Shown piece after piece: positions 11,062 through 21,977 of a stretch of 64,000 bases of DNA. This DNA is from Azolla caroliniana (taxonomy: Eukaryota > Polypodiophyta). The notes under the pieces are model-generated. The model saw only the letters and a list, made by a program, of their open reading frames with translations, ran no database searches and had not been told where the DNA came from. The DNA is taken from positions 930,001 to 994,000 of the forward strand of contig JBHGNT010000013.1 in the NCBI GenBank assembly GCA_043228905.1. The letters are read 5' to 3'. Position numbers and translations under genes: made by a program. Position 1 is the stretch's first letter. Each line of letters begins with the position of its first letter.

Positions 11062-11640
11062 GACAACAAAAAGCCACCCTATCTATCCCCCCCATCAAAA
11101 GCTTGAGAATCCATTCATGTTCTTCATGAAGATTTGGTGGCCACTAAAGGTTCATCCCAAGTTGGGGAACAAATCAACTTTGAATTTTTTCTTTAACATT
11201 AATCGGTTCCTTCTCTCACTCTCCAAGTTTACCTACTATGGGTTTGAAATGTGGATATGGTCCTTTTGTAATGAAATTGTTAGTTACCCACACATGATAC
11301 AATAGCTATGATATGCAACAAATAAAGTGCCAAAGAGACACTTACATTATTCTCACAAATGATAGTGTCAAAAAGCCTACCATTATAACTACGACTATGA
11401 AATAATCCATTCATGTGTTTCCCAAAGGATTGGTTTCTTCTGCAAAGTCAATATTACTTCTCCTTGTTTACCTGCTTTGGTTTTGAATGGATATGGTCCC
11501 CTTGGAATGAAATTGTTAGTTACACACATGATGAATGGGGCTTTTGATCTAATACTATGATAAAACTAGCATAGTGTCACATAAACACCTACATCATTAC
11601 TACTAAGGTGTCTAAAAGTAGATGTCACTACAATGTCTAG
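11062..11640 (+). repeat. Old diverged direct repeat (period about 295 bp)
   Basis: Blocks such as ATCCATTCATGT, GTTTACCTRCTWTGG, GGATATGGTCC and ATGAAATTGTTAGTTAC occur in the same order in both halves, for example near 11110 and 11405. The second half runs on into sequence with scattered AGTGTCA words. Family unknown. Confidence 0.6.
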
Positions 11641-11830
11641 TATGTCATAGATACAAATACTAGTGTCACAGAAACATCTTTGCATGGATTTCACTAAATG
11701 ACACTAATCCTCCATTCCATCATATGAACACAAATCATGACTCCCCATTGCATTTTGTAGTAATGTATTGTCCTAAAACAACTCACTAATAGATGCGACC
11801 CCGAAATGGGGGAAAAGTATCAACCAATGA

Positions 11831-12031
11831 GATGGTGTGGGATAAGTTTCATAGTCAAGAGGGTAACAACCCAAATCACCAGCTAAGGCCATTTAGGCCG
11901 CCCAGTGGTAAAGGAGGTGAGACAGTGTGGGATAAGTTTCATAGTCAAGAGGGTAACAACCTAGATCACTAGCTAAGAACCTAGATCACTAGCTAAGGCC
12001 ATTTCGGCCGCTCAATGGTAAAGGAGGTGAG
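11831..12031 (+). repeat. Tandem repeat, 90-bp unit, second copy with an internal 20-bp duplication
   Basis: GTGTGGGATAAGTTTCATAG begins at 11835 and 11925. Both copies carry AGAGGGTAACAACC, CAGCTAAGG or TAGCTAAGG, GGCCATTT, and end with GGTAAAGGAGGTGAG. The second copy repeats AACCTAGATCACTAGCTAAG. The part reading CCAGTGGTAAAGG resembles a Pol III A box, but no B box was found. Confidence 0.85.
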
Positions 12032-12730
12032 TGCAGAGACAAGCCAAGAGGTTTGCCTAGCCACCCTAGACAATTAAAATGATTGTTTCATTTCAAAATC
12101 AAAATCTAATGAAGTACATATCACATGAATTTGTGAAAACCTATGATTTCATAGAAAGCACCATTTCCTTTTCCCCTTTTTTCCGAAAGGAGAATTTCCT
12201 TCTAAATGTTTAAAATTAATTCACAACTGATTTGCAAAAATAGCTAGCAAGAAGGTATCCTTCATTTCTAGTCACAAATGATTGGCAAATCGTTGCAAAA
12301 ATAGTTGGCAAGAATGCACCAAAATTTCTAGATGTAAAAAAACGTAAACATTTTTTTGCAACCCAAATAATGCTGCAAAAATAGCTAGCAAAATGAGATT
12401 GCGTAGCATGATTGATACTAAGAAATCCAAACAAAAGCAAGCCATTCATCTCCTTTATGAAGGTAAAGAGAAACAAATTCTTGGTTTTATATTCATTTTT
12501 ACATTACAATGAAATCCATCAACGAGAATCTACACTTATTTTATATAGTTCATCATTTGTAAAAATATATTCTATCTACATTAAAAAAACTCCCCTTTCT
12601 TCTAGGGTTGCATTGTCCCTTCACCCATGTTTCCACACAATATTCTTAATGCAATACTACCATTCTCTCAATGGCACAGAAAACTTATTTCTTGCTCACT
12701 CCCATATCCTTTTCCCCATCCAACTATATA

Positions 12731-13892
12731 TTACAACTTCTTTTCATCGTCATTGGAAGCAGTGTCTTCAACCTTTGTTTTGCCAATGTGAAGGGCTTCC
12801 TTAGCTTTATGGGCCATGCCTTCCATGGTCTCTTTTGCTGCTTGGCCAATCTCTTGGATCTTCTCTACACTTGAACTAACCATACCTGAAGTCTTCTCTC
12901 GAGCCTCCTCGACTCTCTCTTTAGTTCTACTGGCCATTTCTCCGGTCTTCTCCTTCAAGTCCTCAGTTGTATCTTTTGCTCTCTCTTTTGCACTATCCAA
13001 AGTATCCCCAGTTGTATCAACCACTTCTTGAGTCTTTGCCTTCGTCTTCTCTTTCCCGTCTTCTAGCTTTTCCTTTGCTTGACCCGTTACGTCTTTGGCC
13101 TTCTCTTTCCCTTCCTCGAGGGTTTCTTTTGCTCGCTCAGTTACATCTTTGGCCTTCTCTTTCCCTTCCTCTAGGGTTTCCTTTGCTTTAAGCTTCCCTC
13201 CTTCAAATCTTTCCTTTGACTCCTCGGAAATATCTCTAGTTCTCTCTTTCCCTTCTTCAATTGTTTCCTTTGCCTTGCCTTTCCCTTCCTCAAACCTCTC
13301 CTTGGCCCCCTCGGCTATATCTCTTGATTTCTCTTTCCCTTCTTCGATAGTTCCCTTTGCTTTGTCTTTCGCTTCACTAGCTTTACCTTTGGCTTCCTCT
13401 GCCACATCGGATGTGGCATTTGTGACATGCTCTTCCTTCTCTTGAGCACTCTGTTCATGAATCCAAACACAACTACAAAATTCATATACAATCAACATTT
13501 TAAAAGCACTATATATGCATACACAATGATAGTATCCACAAACTTTGACATAAACAAAGAAATTCACTCCATGCAAACATGTGCTAAATCATCTTACACT
13601 TAAACACCATTAAAACACACTACATTATACATGCTTGAGCATAAAAACATGAACCAAGAAAAGTGAAAAAATTCAATACATTACTAGCGAAGTCTCGTCG
13701 TTGGACGGACATAGCCATAGATGAACGCGTGCCAATTGGCAACTTCAGTGAGGGCTGCAGACCAATTGGCACCTTGGAATGCAAGACAACTGACACTTGA
13801 GTTGAGGGCAAGACATCGACTCGTGGCACCTTGAACCACATGCCGATTGGTGCCCTAGAACCGGCAACAAGAACTCGACGTGCCAAATACAT
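12731..13892 (-). CDS. Group 3 LEA (LEA_4-type) protein with probable mitochondrial transit peptide
   Basis: Late-embryogenesis-abundant proteins of this type are hydrophilic and form amphipathic helices on drying. They protect membranes and enzymes. Two exons: 13892-13680 and 13450-12731, with a 229-bp GT/AG intron in phase 0, giving 310 residues. Exon 1 encodes an Arg-rich, acid-poor leader (MYLARRVLVAGSR, later VQRRDFAS) typical of a mitochondrial presequence. Exon 2 encodes repeated 11-mer-like units (AKETLEEGKEKAKDVT, AKEKLEDGKEK) rich in Lys, Glu and Ala, without Cys or Trp. I chose the ATG at 13892 because it has A at -3 and begins the presequence. An in-frame ATG at 14030 would add 46 residues of less targeting-like sequence. 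The pea mitochondrial LEA protein is a known parallel. The plus-strand frames over exon 2 (12967-13445) are shadows of the repeats. Confidence 0.9.
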
Positions 13893-14287
13893 GTTTAGAT
13901 TGAAATGAGAAATAAGATTCAAATGATTTATCCTTGAAGGAATAGGTTGGGCTAAGATGTTACGAGAAGAGAGGTTATCAAATTTAGGCGTTTCACAAAA
14001 AAGGTTAAAACCTCGAGCTCCAATGGCCATGAAACACTAATTAGTGAGAGGGGGATGTGGATTGGAAGAGAAAGGCTCAATGAATACGTTAATATAACGA
14101 GGAGAAGAAAAAGATAACTTCAATGAGAGATGAACTAGGCAAGGAAAGATGGTGCTTGTGTGTCAAGTTTAAGAGGATGCAACACCTAATTTGGTATGTA
14201 GAAAAAAGAAGAATCATTACGTATGCAAGAGGTGGCTATCATGCATTGAGCTCATGACTTCCACCTCTTTGCCACCTAAGCTCATCT

Positions 14288-14293
14288 CCACGT
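14288..14293 (-). promoter_or_regulatory. ABRE-type G-box core upstream of the LEA gene
   Basis: ACGTGG on the minus strand lies about 400 bp upstream of the chosen LEA start. It is the core of abscisic-acid response elements, as expected for a LEA gene. A TATA-like GTTATATTAA on the same strand lies at about 14089-14098. Both calls are motif-based only. Confidence 0.4.
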
Positions 14294-15732
14294 ATTGTGC
14301 ATATTCTATGTATGGGCGCATGAATGCATGTATGTGTGACATGTTCATGTATAAATAATTTGTATCTATCTATGCATGCATGCATGCATGCCAATATTAC
14401 ATTGAAAGATCACATCCCCATTCATGAACATCTATTGTTTTGTGTAGATATTGATAGAGTTTTTTTCAATTCACATGTGTATAATGCTTCATTTATGTGT
14501 ACGTAACCATGTGCGCATGATTTATATTGTGTGTGTGTGTTTGCCATGGATATATTAATGGTAATTATATTTTAGTTTTAAATTTATTGTTGTAAACAAA
14601 GTACTAGATACATCTGCTTTCTACATGAGTGTTGTGTAGTAAAATCTATGTAAATGAGGAAGTGCATCGAAAGAGACATTGGAGGAGTATTCAAGGTTTT
14701 GTGATCTCCTTCAGCTTGTTACTCTCAAGGAACATTATCCCATGCCCATTTCATGGAAAAATACAGGATGGATTTAAAAGATATCCAATCAATTGACATG
14801 AAATGCATGTCCTATATAGCATAAGATTTTGAGAACATACAAAAGATGGTCCATCAGTATCCATGCTTGGTTTCTCACATGTCCCCCATTTGTATGTCCA
14901 TTGTTCCATGCCCATTTCAAGGAAAAATACATTATGGATGTAAAAGGTATTCAATCCATTGACATGAAATGCATGTCCAATCTAGATGACGATTTCAAAA
15001 ACCTACAAAAGATGACATCAATCTACATGTTTGATTCCTCACAATGTCTCCAATTTGTATGCTCACTATGCATCATCGTTGAAATGTCCTAATTTCGACT
15101 TGCAATAATCGTTCTTCGTGGTTCTCATCTAAGGTTTAGGTCTCTCACCAACATTAACATCATGAATTGCTTAAAAACGTATATGTCTCAAATAGCATGC
15201 ATGTTTGCATTGATCAAGATATAATTCTCTTTGTTCTACCTTAAAAGTGAACCATACACATAATGTTGACACAGGTATATGGTCTTTAAAGTATTTCCTT
15301 TGTCCACAATACACTAAGTAGGCACTCAAATTGAAAGTACTTATTGTAAGTTCTATTACCAGAAGTTTGTGAATTACCATCTAAACCTAGATAACCTTCA
15401 AGAAACTTTGTTTGAAGAATGTTAAGTATGTATGTTGCACTTGTCTACTACAAGGATTTGTACAAAGGATATAGAAAGGGTAGTATAAGAAAAGGTAAAG
15501 CCTTGTATCTTCCCTAGTGGGAAAATGGAAAGGCAAAATCACTTAAATATAAAGTATAAAATCCAAAATTTTAACTCTCCCAGCTCCAAGTGCATGAAGA
15601 TTTGTTTATAAATTGCTTCACAATTATGACAAACCACTAAAACAACTCACCTTTGTAGGATGACATTAGGCGAGCCTTGTAAAGAATCGAGGGTTTCTGT
15701 GCAACGGAAGGTGTGTGTATGTGTTGTGTAGT
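14294..15732. other. Non-coding AT-rich region between the LEA gene and the SINE-like unit
   Basis: It holds a short (TGCA)n tract near 14373-14392, a 166-bp direct repeat (14741-15072) and no convincing reading frame. The 87-codon plus-strand frame at 14829-15092 crosses the repeat and is not recognised. Confidence 0.6.
14741..15072 (+). repeat. Two-copy direct repeat, 166-bp period
   Basis: CATGCCCATTTC begins at 14741 and 14907. Both copies continue with AAAAATAC, GATGGA or TATGGATG, AATC and ATTGACATGAAATGCATGTC, then TACAAAAGATG, CTCACA and ATTTGTATG. Several substitutions separate the copies, so the duplication is not recent. Confidence 0.85.

Positions 15733-15769
<37 letters not shown>
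15733..15769 (+). repeat. (GA)n tract ending GCGAGC, left flank of the SINE-like unit
   Basis: About 32 bp of GA repeat is followed by GCGAGC. The same arrangement recurs on the other side (15976-16020), so the two may be a target-site duplication. Confidence 0.8.
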
Positions 15770-15973
15770 TCAGATGGATGTAGCTCAGCTGGTAAGGTTG
15801 CCCAATGGAGACCAGGTGGTCATGGGTTCAACCCCTACATTCCACAGTGGCATCTAGTGAATTAAGAGATATATAAGAAGTATATAATAGAGAGGTGAAG
15901 AAGTTGGGTTTCAAACCCACAACGCAGTGCTTGTAGTGCTAACAACTTACCACTAGGGTAAGGTAATTACGAT

Positions 15974-15975
<2 letters not shown>
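15770..15975 (+). mobile_element. tRNA-derived SINE-like unit
   Basis: The A box TAGCTCAGCTGG is at 15781-15792 and the B box GGTTCAACCCC at 15825-15835. The spacing is that of a tRNA. Flanking bases can form a partial acceptor stem (ATGGATG with ATTCCAC), but the anticodon arm is degenerate, so this is not a functional tRNA gene. A tRNA-unrelated body follows to about 15975. GA tracts ending in GCGAGC lie on both sides. No A tail is seen. Confidence 0.6.
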
Positions 15976-16012
<37 letters not shown>

Positions 16013-16024
<12 letters not shown>

Positions 16025-16040
16025 TCGAGCTCGCTCGCTC
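16013..16040. repeat. Perfect 28-bp palindrome at the end of a GA tract
   Basis: The 14-bp half GAGCGAGCGAGCTC is followed at once by its exact reverse complement. It follows a (GA)n tract of about 37 bp. It could extrude as a cruciform or arise by fold-back during repair. Confidence 0.95.
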
Positions 16041-16473
16041 TTGAAATGGTTATGGAGTAAGTCTATCTTCCTTTAATTGGGTTTTTGCACATATGGAGAA
16101 CAATGAACCGATGCCTCATTTTCAAATTATTTTTGAGTTCTTGAGGTATTGGGGGCTATGGTTCAATTGGAATATGCGGAATGCCTTCATTTTTTATTCG
16201 CAAGTTGGGGTGAGAAAATATGTTCTTAAGTTAAAAGGACTTCTTTTGTGGCAATTGATAGTGCTAGAGAAGTCACAAAATCTCAACCAAGAAGAGAGAG
16301 AACTCTGCAAGGTCACATATCATCATATTCGCCATTTGAATTGGTGTGTAGGGTGTTGAGTTTGGTGTCGTAGTTTTCTTTAGATCCCTAGATAGAAGGG
16401 GTTCTATAGTTTGTTGTAAGTTAGTCATGGTGGTGTTTTTTCTTTCGTAATGAAAGCCATTATTTACGAAGAG
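16041..16473. other. Flank of the LINE, no gene recognised
   Basis: An 88-codon plus-strand frame (16093-16359) has no known motif. Next to the LINE end, TTCGTAA and TTACGAA form an inverted repeat (about 16443-16469). Confidence 0.5.
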
Positions 16474-19400
16474 AAAGAAAGAAAGAAAGAAAGATATATT
16501 AACGTCTTCTAAGGCCAAAATTGGCCCATGAGACAAATGGTTTACAACAAAAATGGGATATTTACCCATTCATCGAAGTAAAAATAAAAATAAGATGAAA
16601 AATAGAGTTTAAGCTAAATAGTTCTAAAAAATAACAAACATGTTTTATATAGAAACATGTTCTACTACAATGAAAATGGTGTTATACAATTGTTATTTTC
16701 ATTTCCATCCAAGTCGCTCGAAGAGAAGCGGAAGTTCAAAGGGTTGCGATGTGGATGTGGCCCGTGGTCCCCATGTAAGAGGTACCCCAACCATAGCTTC
16801 TAGTCGACGTAGCTCACGTTCCCTTATCTTCTTAATCTTGTCTACTCCACGTTGACTTGTTTTGAAGCCCAACATTCGAGGGCGTTTCGTTGTTCTTTGC
16901 ATTTCTGCTTCCTCAAGGGAGAGGCCGAGCGGCGTAAGTGTATCCACATTCATCGTCTCCCCTTGTTCTTGAAAAATTACACTAGTTACATGGTGATGAA
17001 TACTAAGAGGGTTATCGTTAGCACTTTGTAATTTATTCTCCCTATGTTGTTTTAGGTCTAAGATATATCTACCTAGTCTCTTTACATTCGGGGTATCTAA
17101 TAGTTTGGAGAGGGTGGGAGAGGGTCCTAGTATGTCTTGGTATTCTGCTCGTATCTCGGCATAAGTTGGGCATTTGCATGTGAAGTGATACTCATCCTCT
17201 ATCTCTATGTGGCATAACCTACATAACCTTTCCTCTCTAGGGACTCTATTAGCTCGACCATTCTCAATCTCAAGTTGGTGAGATGATATCCTAAGTTGTC
17301 CAATGGCCACCCTTAGTGCATTTGATAAGAATGTATCTAAATATCTTGGTCGTGTAATAAAGCCTAGCGTAGAGAAGCGCAATAAGTGTTCCTTATAGTA
17401 CACCATTTTAGATGGGAGTGGTTCTCGTGGGGTGATCCATTTGTATCGAGTGTAAATTTGCCATATTTCTTGGCGTATCACTTTATTACGATCTTCGTGA
17501 GAGATTAAAGTTTGATCAGTCCCATGGTTGTACTTAAGGGGAGGTAGGTTATTAATGTCTATGCCGTTCGCACGGAGCCAACTCACCACGATGCTATACC
17601 AAGAGCTAGTGTCGCCAGACACATATAAAGATCGAGACGCCTCAAAGGCTCGACGGGATATCCTATCTTGTGGTTGGCTATGTATCCGATGAATAAAAAC
17701 TACCACTTGAAAGAGTGCTTCTACTAACATCGGGGGTAGACTGAACTCGGCTCTAATAATGTCATGTGGTACTGTCGATTTGCTTCGGAGTTGACGTGAT
17801 AACATCGTCACTAAAGGTCTCTCTAATTGCGTCCACATGAAAGATGGTAAACCTGGAGCCCATACTACTGATGCATACATGAGGGACGGGGTCACTAATG
17901 AGTCAAAAAGCCATCCCTTAGTCCGTGGCTCTTGAAAGTATGCCTGATGGCATTGTCTCTCTAAGAGTGAGAGGGATGCATACCCTCTCGTTAGCCTATC
18001 TTTGGCTGCCTGGGTCATCGAGAATTTACCTGAGCGAGCACTAAAGGTGACTCCCAAGTATACATACGATCCCACTACCTCAACTGGTTTATGAGAGAGG
18101 ATTAGGTGACATTGACTCCTAACTCGGGACGATGTATGAAAGATAAGGACTTTAGTTTTCGCTAAATTCACTACCAGTCCTCGTTGTGTACAAAAGTCAT
18201 CCAGGGCATTAAGATGCTTTTGTAGGTCGTGTTCCGACTCTGAGAGCAAGACAATGTCGTCTGCGTAGAGTAAGAGACTAACTTGCGTCTCCCCAATAGC
18301 TACTCCCTTGCCTCCCTTACGAGCAATAAAATCAGTGATCTCATCAATGTAGATCCCAAAAAGAGTCGGTGATAGGGGGCAACCCTGTTTTACACCAATG
18401 GTGCTAGTGAAACAATCGGATAGGCCACCTGGGCATCTTACACACCTAGAGACTTGCTCATATAGGGCATAAATGGCCCAGATCATGTCATCTGGTATCT
18501 CCAAGCTCTTAAGTCTATCAAACAACCTTTCCCTAGGAACCGTGTCAAAGGCCTTGCGAAAGTCCACAAAGCAACAATATAGTTTCTTCTTACGAGCCTT
18601 TGTCTGGTCAATTAAGCACTTGAGTGTGAAGATATGGTCAATAGTGGAGAAGGCTCGTCTAAAGCCAGCTTGCTCAGGTGCTCGAAGACTTAATGTTTCC
18701 ATATAATCACTGAGCTCCGCTTCCATTACTGCACCATATAGTTTAGCGAGCGTATGACCTATCATAACGGTCCTATATGTATTTGGGTCCATTGAGTCCC
18801 CTCCTTTATGTATAGGGGCCACTGTGTTCATGGCCCATTGTGGTGGAAAACCCTTGGCGAGGGCGCGGTTGAAGATTAGAGCGAGAAGGGGGGCTAGGCA
18901 CTCTCGAGCATATATGATGTGCTCGACACACAATCCTGTGTGGTCCATGGATTTCCTATGTTGTAATTTTTTGATGACCTTCGTGACCCTAGAGGTCGTG
19001 AAAAGTGTCCCCATGGTAGGTCGAGGTGTGGAGGGCATTGGAATGGGTGGTTGGTTCGGGACATGGTAGAGTCTCTCAATATATGTGTGCCAAATATTGG
19101 GATCCTCGATGGGTGTTTGTGGTCTCGGTTCCCGTAGCCTCTTCCATGCGAGGGCACAATCCCTACTCATGAGCATATGGTAGAGTTCCCAATATTGAGA
19201 TGCTTCCCAAGCCCGTCTTTTACGACGTGTCATCTTGCGCATCTCTTTGCGAGCCTGTACTGAGGAAATAGTACCACTAAGCCGCGATACTTTAAGTTGT
19301 CTATACAACTCTCTACAATCCTCATCATACCACTTGTTCTGTGGCATAGACCCAACTCTACTATGATTGGAGTCTTTCGTGTATGGGAAGCTACTAGTTG

Positions 19401-19948
19401 CTGCTGAGTGGAGGATGTGTGTGAGTTCTGTAGTGAGGTGCTCTAAAGGCAAGGAAGAATCAAAAGAGGAGAGATGCGCTTGAACATGTCGAGAATAGAT
19501 GTCAGCGAGCTCATGCGTGAAATGTATTATAGTGCGATGGGTTGGTTTACTAGAGTTGGTGGCGTGGGAGGCGTCACATTTTAGCTCAAAGTATAGGAAG
19601 CTATGGTCTGCGCCAATGGGGCATGGGGCCACCCGGAAGGAGCTAACCATGTGGGTAGCTTCAGGGCGTCCTATTAGGTAATCAACTGTGCTTTCCCCTC
19701 CTCCATGTGGGAAACATGTGAGCTCTTCCGAGCCCGGCCACTTGGCTAAGCCATTATATATGATCATCTGGTGTCGGCTTCCAAGTTCAAGCAGATGATG
19801 GCCAAAGCTTGTGGCGTCCGCACCTTGATCTTTTGATGTACGTGTTATGCCTAAGGCTAAAGGGTTGACATTCACCATTTCTAGGTTTCTATCCATCTGA
19901 AATATTGTGCATTGGCGGGATTGGGTTCTCGCATTGAAATCTCCTACA

Positions 19949-19950
<2 letters not shown>
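16474..19950 (-). mobile_element. Non-LTR retrotransposon (LINE), 5'-truncated
   Basis: The element runs right to left. Its 5' end is cut inside the endonuclease domain and abuts a (CT)n tract. Its 3' UTR ends in a (TTTC)n tail at about 16474-16492. A second fragment of the same family lies at 32269-32577, and a tail fragment lies at 4478-4540. The truncated 5' end is normal for target-primed reverse transcription. I could not find a target duplication. Confidence 0.9.
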
Positions 19951-19992
<42 letters not shown>

Positions 19993-19998
19993 ACACAA
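16699..19998 (-). CDS. LINE ORF2: endonuclease (partial), reverse transcriptase, C-terminal zinc-binding motif
   Basis: The product copies LINE RNA at nicked genomic target DNA. The 1099-codon frame has no internal stop. Order: the C-terminal half of an AP-like endonuclease (GDFNART near residue 18, later the DYLIG and GADHSFLYFEL blocks), a linker, reverse transcriptase with NTYRTVMIG, CCFVDFRKAFDTVPRE, GVKQGCPLSPTLFGIYIDE and the catalytic YADD at 18257-18268 (about residue 577), then a C-terminal LCRLCHIEIEDEYHFTCKC motif near residue 925-945. The first 16 or so residues ([13 protein letters not shown]) are translated from the CT microsatellite and are not part of the original protein. The N-terminal endonuclease half and any ORF1 are missing, so this copy cannot be autonomous. 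The open frame suggests young age. Confidence 0.93.
19950..19990 (+). repeat. (GA)n tract at the truncated 5' end of the LINE
   Basis: About 40 bp of GA. The LINE endonuclease begins within a few bases of it. It was either the integration site or was added at the 5' junction. Confidence 0.95.
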
Positions 19999-21904
19999 TT
20001 ATACAGAAAACCAGAAAGCTGTGTTAACAAGAGAAAAAATACAACCAACAGTTACAAAGAGTAGGTGACGATGCTTATGTAGTCACCTTCTCTCTATGTT
20101 CTCACACTACAACCACCACTTTAAAGAGAGGTGGAGACTTAACTATCTACTAAATACGTGTCATAGAGCCTTGAAGTTCTATGACATATTAGTTACTATA
20201 CTAAGAGGTGGGGTGTTTGGGTGAAAGCATGGGAATGGGAACAATTAGTTGTGTCCTTAACATAACTAATTACCTATGCAAAAAGCTGCATGTAATTTGC
20301 ATATTTTGGCAAAATTTTAGGGATGATTAAAATGTGATCTCAAATAAAGACCAACTAAAATGTAGGCCATAAATGGTAATATTTCCATCCCCATAATAAT
20401 TGATATGTATCTTTAAGATTTCGGCCGACTATTGCTTCGGTCGCTTGTCCGACTGTTGCTCTGACCGCTTGTCTGACTGTTGTTTTCCTTTGTCAGACTG
20501 CTCTTCTTGGCCGTTGGTCCCGGGTAGGCTGTCTATTCTGGCTGTTGTCATCTATCTTTGTCATTGTTGTTCATCGTCGTTGCTTAGCCCTGTTTAGTCA
20601 TCGTCGTCTTCGTTCGACGTTGTCCAGTACCTATCCGTCCATTCTGTGTCTACTCGCTCCGTCTTCGTCCGACACTGTGTTTGTTTGGCATGTTCGGTTG
20701 TGCCTTCATCTTTCTGTCCGTTTTTTATTGTTTGTCCGGTTGTCCGGCCACTCCGACCGATGTTTTGCCATTTCGGCCACTTTGGTCGCTCTTCGGTCAT
20801 TTTGGCCATTTTCAGTTTGTTCCGGCCACCTTTGTTGTCCAGTTCTTTGTCTGGCCCGTTCCGGTCGGTTGTCTAGTCTAGGCCGTCCTCTGTTCGGCCG
20901 CATCTCCATCCTTGTTGGTTCGTGCCTCTATGGTCCAACCTGTGTGGTAACCTCGTTCTGTTTTGGTTGTGTCCTTGTTCTGGTTCGATCGTGTCTGGTC
21001 CATCAAAATCTCCTTCTCCTTCTTCTATGACCCTTCTATGTTAACCAACTCTGGTTTTGGTTCTGATTCCGGTTCCGGATGTCTCTACATCACTTCTTCT
21101 GGAACCATCTCCTGTACGTCCTTTGCACTTCCTGCCGACCTCCACTCCACACACTGCTTCTTCCTTCGTAGTCTCTTGGTGGGCTTCTCTTTCCGGTCGT
21201 GCTGGCACCGATTCCCCTCTATTACTTGTATCCAGAGTTTCTTTGTTGGTTCCTTCTTTGTTGTTCGTCTGGCCGTCTTTCTAGTTGTCTCTCGCACCAT
21301 GTTATCCCGCACACACACGTTGTCGCTAACCACACATTTGCACATATGTCGTTCCCATTCTCTCACTCTCACATATCGTCATCATTTCCTCCACTTACAC
21401 ACAAACATCATTGCCGTTCTCACACATTTTGTTGTTGATTCCATTTTGCGCTCTCTCGCACATTGTCGTTGCATAGCATTCATTGACATCTTCCAATCCA
21501 AACATCTTCACCATTTCTTGCACAATCGCAGACATAATGTTGCAATTACTTGCGCATTGTAATGCCGCATATCATTTCGTGACTTCCTCTTGCACATCTT
21601 TGTCATCATTACTTGCACATTTCTGCTGCATATATGCATTGACTTCGTCCAAAGAGGGATTCTTCATTGTGGTCGCCCAAAAAGTGTTAATGGTTTTAGG
21701 GTTATGGTAAAGGATGATAATAATAAAGATGGAAATAGGGTTAATGATGATCATTGATAATGAAGATTGAAATGGTGATTGTGATGATAATAGGGCAGTG
21801 ATGGGGATTGAGATGGCAAAGATGTTGAGAAGCATTGTGGGGTGGGGGGTGGTGCCTAGAATGGGTCCACTCCCCTCCCAAGGGGGTTCAATGTAAGGGA
21901 AGAG

Positions 21905-21935
<31 letters not shown>

Positions 21936-21977
21936 GATTGAGAGAGAAATCTTCCTTATGTCTTTCATTCATTCCCC
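19991..21977. other. Unassigned region with a strongly pyrimidine-skewed, repetitive core
   Basis: 20430-20900 is poor in A on the plus strand and built of CGGTC, TTGTCC and CTGTC words. It gives long plus-strand frames (20545-21030, 20963-21562) that look like composition artefacts. A 9-bp inverted repeat TGTCATAGA/TCTATGACA lies at 20159-20186. GA tracts lie at 21901-21948. Similar skew is seen in the 3' tail of the Copia fragment near 42.7-43.1 kb, so this may be part of a decayed Copia element. Confidence 0.4.

Larger units (their letters stand above)
9127..12730. other. AT-rich intergenic region, no gene recognised
   Basis: The first few hundred bases after SMT2 should be its 3' UTR. 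Short open frames (9514-9762, 9805-10122, 10291-10563, 11048-11305) show no conserved motif. The region contains an old direct repeat (about 11062-11640) and a clear tandem repeat (11831-12031). The last part is the LEA 3' flank. Confidence 0.6.

Noticed and set aside
12967-13445. Plus-strand open frames opposite LEA exon 2
   Set aside because: They are shadows of the low-complexity repeat. The minus-strand frame gives a classical LEA protein with an intron.
14829-15092. Possible leucine-rich repeat remnant
   Set aside because: Leu/Ile spacing is suggestive in places, but frames break and no consensus LRR is visible.
15776-15850. Functional tRNA gene
   Set aside because: A and B boxes are present but the anticodon arm does not fold and the acceptor stem is imperfect. 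Called SINE-like instead.
20545-21030. 161-codon plus-strand frame
   Set aside because: Composition-driven open frame in a pyrimidine-rich block, with no domain.
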